Made by a program: the position numbers and the translations under genes. The notes beneath the pieces were generated by a model, which made no database searches, was not told the origin of the DNA, and saw nothing but the letters and a program-made list of their open reading frames with translations. 64,000 nucleotides of DNA from Hymenoscyphus infarciens (Eukaryota > Ascomycota > Leotiomycetes > Helotiales > Helotiaceae): assembly GCA_001414345.1 (NCBI GenBank), contig LLCB01000111.1:103501-167500 (forward strand), written 5' to 3'. This document shows positions 62,281 through 64,000 of the stretch, in pieces. The stretch's first letter is position 1. Every line of letters begins with the position of its first letter.

Positions 62281-62350
62281 TATTGTACGAAACGAAGTCA
62301 GAGAATGGAGAATCTGGTCTCCCGATTCTCCCAAAATTGTTCGTACAATT
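62281..62350. repeat. Short dispersed repeat, copy 2
   Basis: About 70 bp bounded by ATTGTACGAA at the left and its inverse TTCGTACAAT at the right, with the core shared with 59303-59372. Confidence 0.5.
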
Positions 62351-63554
62351 ATGCGTTTTAGCCCGGCTGCTTATTTCAGCAGTACCTTGAGACAAAGCGC
62401 CACAAGCGACATGAATTCTGACTCCCTGTTGCTCGGTCGAGACTCTGTTTCGTAAGAAAGAGTTCGTGTACAGCATTTTGCATAGCCATTAGGTCCTCAA
62501 GGGATTCTTGGACTGCAGAATTCCTGGATCCGCAAGACCACAAAAGAAACAATTTTGCCACCAAGCAATGCTTCTAACTTGCCACACTAGAAATTTGCTC
62601 GAACTGGGGAGCCTTAGTCTACAAATTATCAGCCAGTCTTCGAGACTCATGGGGGTCTTGTCCTCCCAGGTGGTTTCCCATCCAGCAATTTTCTCATCGA
62701 TCCATCTGCATACCATTACTTCAACGCCACGGATTGGAGGTCCCCTTACGAGCCATGTGGGAAGATATCCCCCGAGTTGAGTTGCTGAAAAGGCTTATCA
62801 CTGTTATTATCCCACAAAGGACCCCTTTTTGGATCTGGTCATCCAAACTCGCTATTTTGACCTTTCTGGGTTTTTAACTAGGAACTGGTGTGATACTGGT
62901 CATAAGTTAACAATACTGGAATTCCCAAAAAGCATGTTACTCCTCATCTACCAGTCTTGGCAAACCCCATCCTGAATAAACAAAGCACCCAACCTCCTCC
63001 CTCCCTCTCCATGACCAATAAGAAATATTCATGACAACCCGTGGGTCTCAAATCCCGTTTTAGATCGATCTGCAAAAACAGGCTGTGCCAGGCATGGTTG
63101 CTTCTGGAAACATATATGTTGCAATTCATTCACGGACTGATTGATAACTACAGAACGCTGTGAATCCTTACGTATCGAACACTTGGGGAGCCTATGAGTC
63201 ATTAGAAAGCCAAAGATAAAGCCAAAGCCAAGAAAGAAAAAGCATTATTTAAATGTTCCTTGATGGTCTTGTTCTTTCCCCCTCCGTGCAATCCTTTTTC
63301 ACGCGTTTTATTGTGTGGAGGGGAGGCACCAACACTATCCTAGGCAGCTCAACATCAACATCAATGAGTACTGCAGTATTCAAGCAAAGAGGGTCGACTG
63401 TTTGTCATCATAAGCTGCTTTTGGAGGAGCTGGTGAAGCCCAAGGGGGAAATACATCTTGGGGTTTCACTGGCTATTTAAAAGAAAGAGCAGAGAAAGAG
63501 ATGGTTTGTTTTCTGCAACATCAAAGCACCATGGCCAAACAACAGGAAAGACAG

Positions 63555-64000
63555 CTATTAAGTTATCACAATAATGAACCTGGGATTGTGACGAGAAGAA
63601 GCTTAGAGCTTTCTCCATAAATCCAGATGGAGCATCTCATCATCAGCATCATCTAGGCAAAATTCTAGCCACGAGTCGAGTACCGATTCCTAATAACTGG
63701 ACTCTGGTCGGCTTTTTAAGTCAGTCCTCGAGCTCATGGAAGAATTCGACGAGGTCACTCAAAATTTCACCGGGCATTTCAAGAGGGAGGGATAGCTTAT
63801 ATTTTCTCTCGGCTTTAATTTACGGGGAGCCATCAAGTTATCACAATAAGGAACATGGGACCCTGATGAGAATAAGCTTTGAGTCTTCCATCCAAATACA
63901 GCAGGAGTAACCTCGACACCTCCCAAGCGCAATGCTAGCCACTAGTCTGGTCTGCAGATTCCCAGTAACTGTACTCTGGTCAGCCTTTCAACATCAGAAG
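63555..64000 (+). repeat. Direct duplication, two ~165-bp copies
   Basis: 63555-63724 and 63832-64000 share AAGTTATCACAATAA at the left and CT-CTCTGGTC-GC-TTT at the right. Between these are matching blocks (ATGAGAA/ACGAGAA, AGCTT..GAG, GCTAGCCAC-AGTC). The offset is about 277 bp. The second copy runs into the window end, so more copies may follow. Confidence 0.65.

Larger units (their letters stand above)
59794..64000. other. Terminal region without a supported gene
   Basis: 4.2 kb from the promoter of U to the window end. Frames up to ~97 codons lack motifs. The region holds the second copy of the ~70-bp repeat and a ~165-bp direct duplication at the far end. The beginning of a gene beyond 64000 cannot be excluded. 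Confidence 0.4.

Overview
The window is nuclear DNA of a filamentous ascomycete (Pezizomycotina; a leotiomycete-like fungus is my best guess, but the order is not proven). The evidence is short introns (mostly 50-100 nt, GTAAGT-type donors), fungal housekeeping genes (HSP60, cofilin, NOP2, GET5), a fungal DUF4360 secreted protein, and one AT-rich island that looks mutated by RIP. Almost all genes lie on the minus strand. Only the short-chain dehydrogenase and GET5 are on plus.

Layout. 1-2.5 kb: nothing supported. 2.5-19.2 kb: a head-to-tail array of lineage-type genes on minus. Genes A (2562-4426), B (5250-7337), C (8140-9393) and D (10538-12251) share a C-terminal domain with an LR-x-D-[LI]-PP motif. 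Gene E (15156-16587) and a decayed copy F (17973-19194) form a second, related-looking pair. 22.4-28.4 kb: three further unknown genes (G, H, I) that share a short C-terminal motif ending in LR-x-[CS]-W. 28.9-30.75 kb: a 1.86-kb Tc1/mariner-type element with ~150-bp inverted repeats, TA target duplication and a RIP-like interior. 31-40 kb: a small unknown gene, threonine aldolase, a DUF4360 secreted protein, a damaged amidase gene and an acetoin/diacetyl-type SDR. 41-49 kb: a conserved housekeeping block (NOP2, divergent GET5, cofilin, HSP60). 49-52.7 kb: no gene seen. 52.7-59.8 kb: two uncharacterised, probably nuclear proteins with internal repeats. 60-64 kb: no supported gene, but repeated non-coding sequence.

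How it fits together. The housekeeping genes are unrelated single functions (rRNA methylation, tail-anchored protein targeting, actin turnover, mitochondrial folding). The most unusual content is the accessory half (2.5-31 kb): a diverging paralogue array with conserved introns and flanks, a pseudogene whose stops fit C-to-T change, a second paralogue trio and a transposon. This is what a duplicating, RIP-exposed region of a fungal genome looks like. No function can be assigned to the array from sequence alone. All multi-exon models were built by hand from splice signals; reading frames were checked to close for each model given as a CDS.
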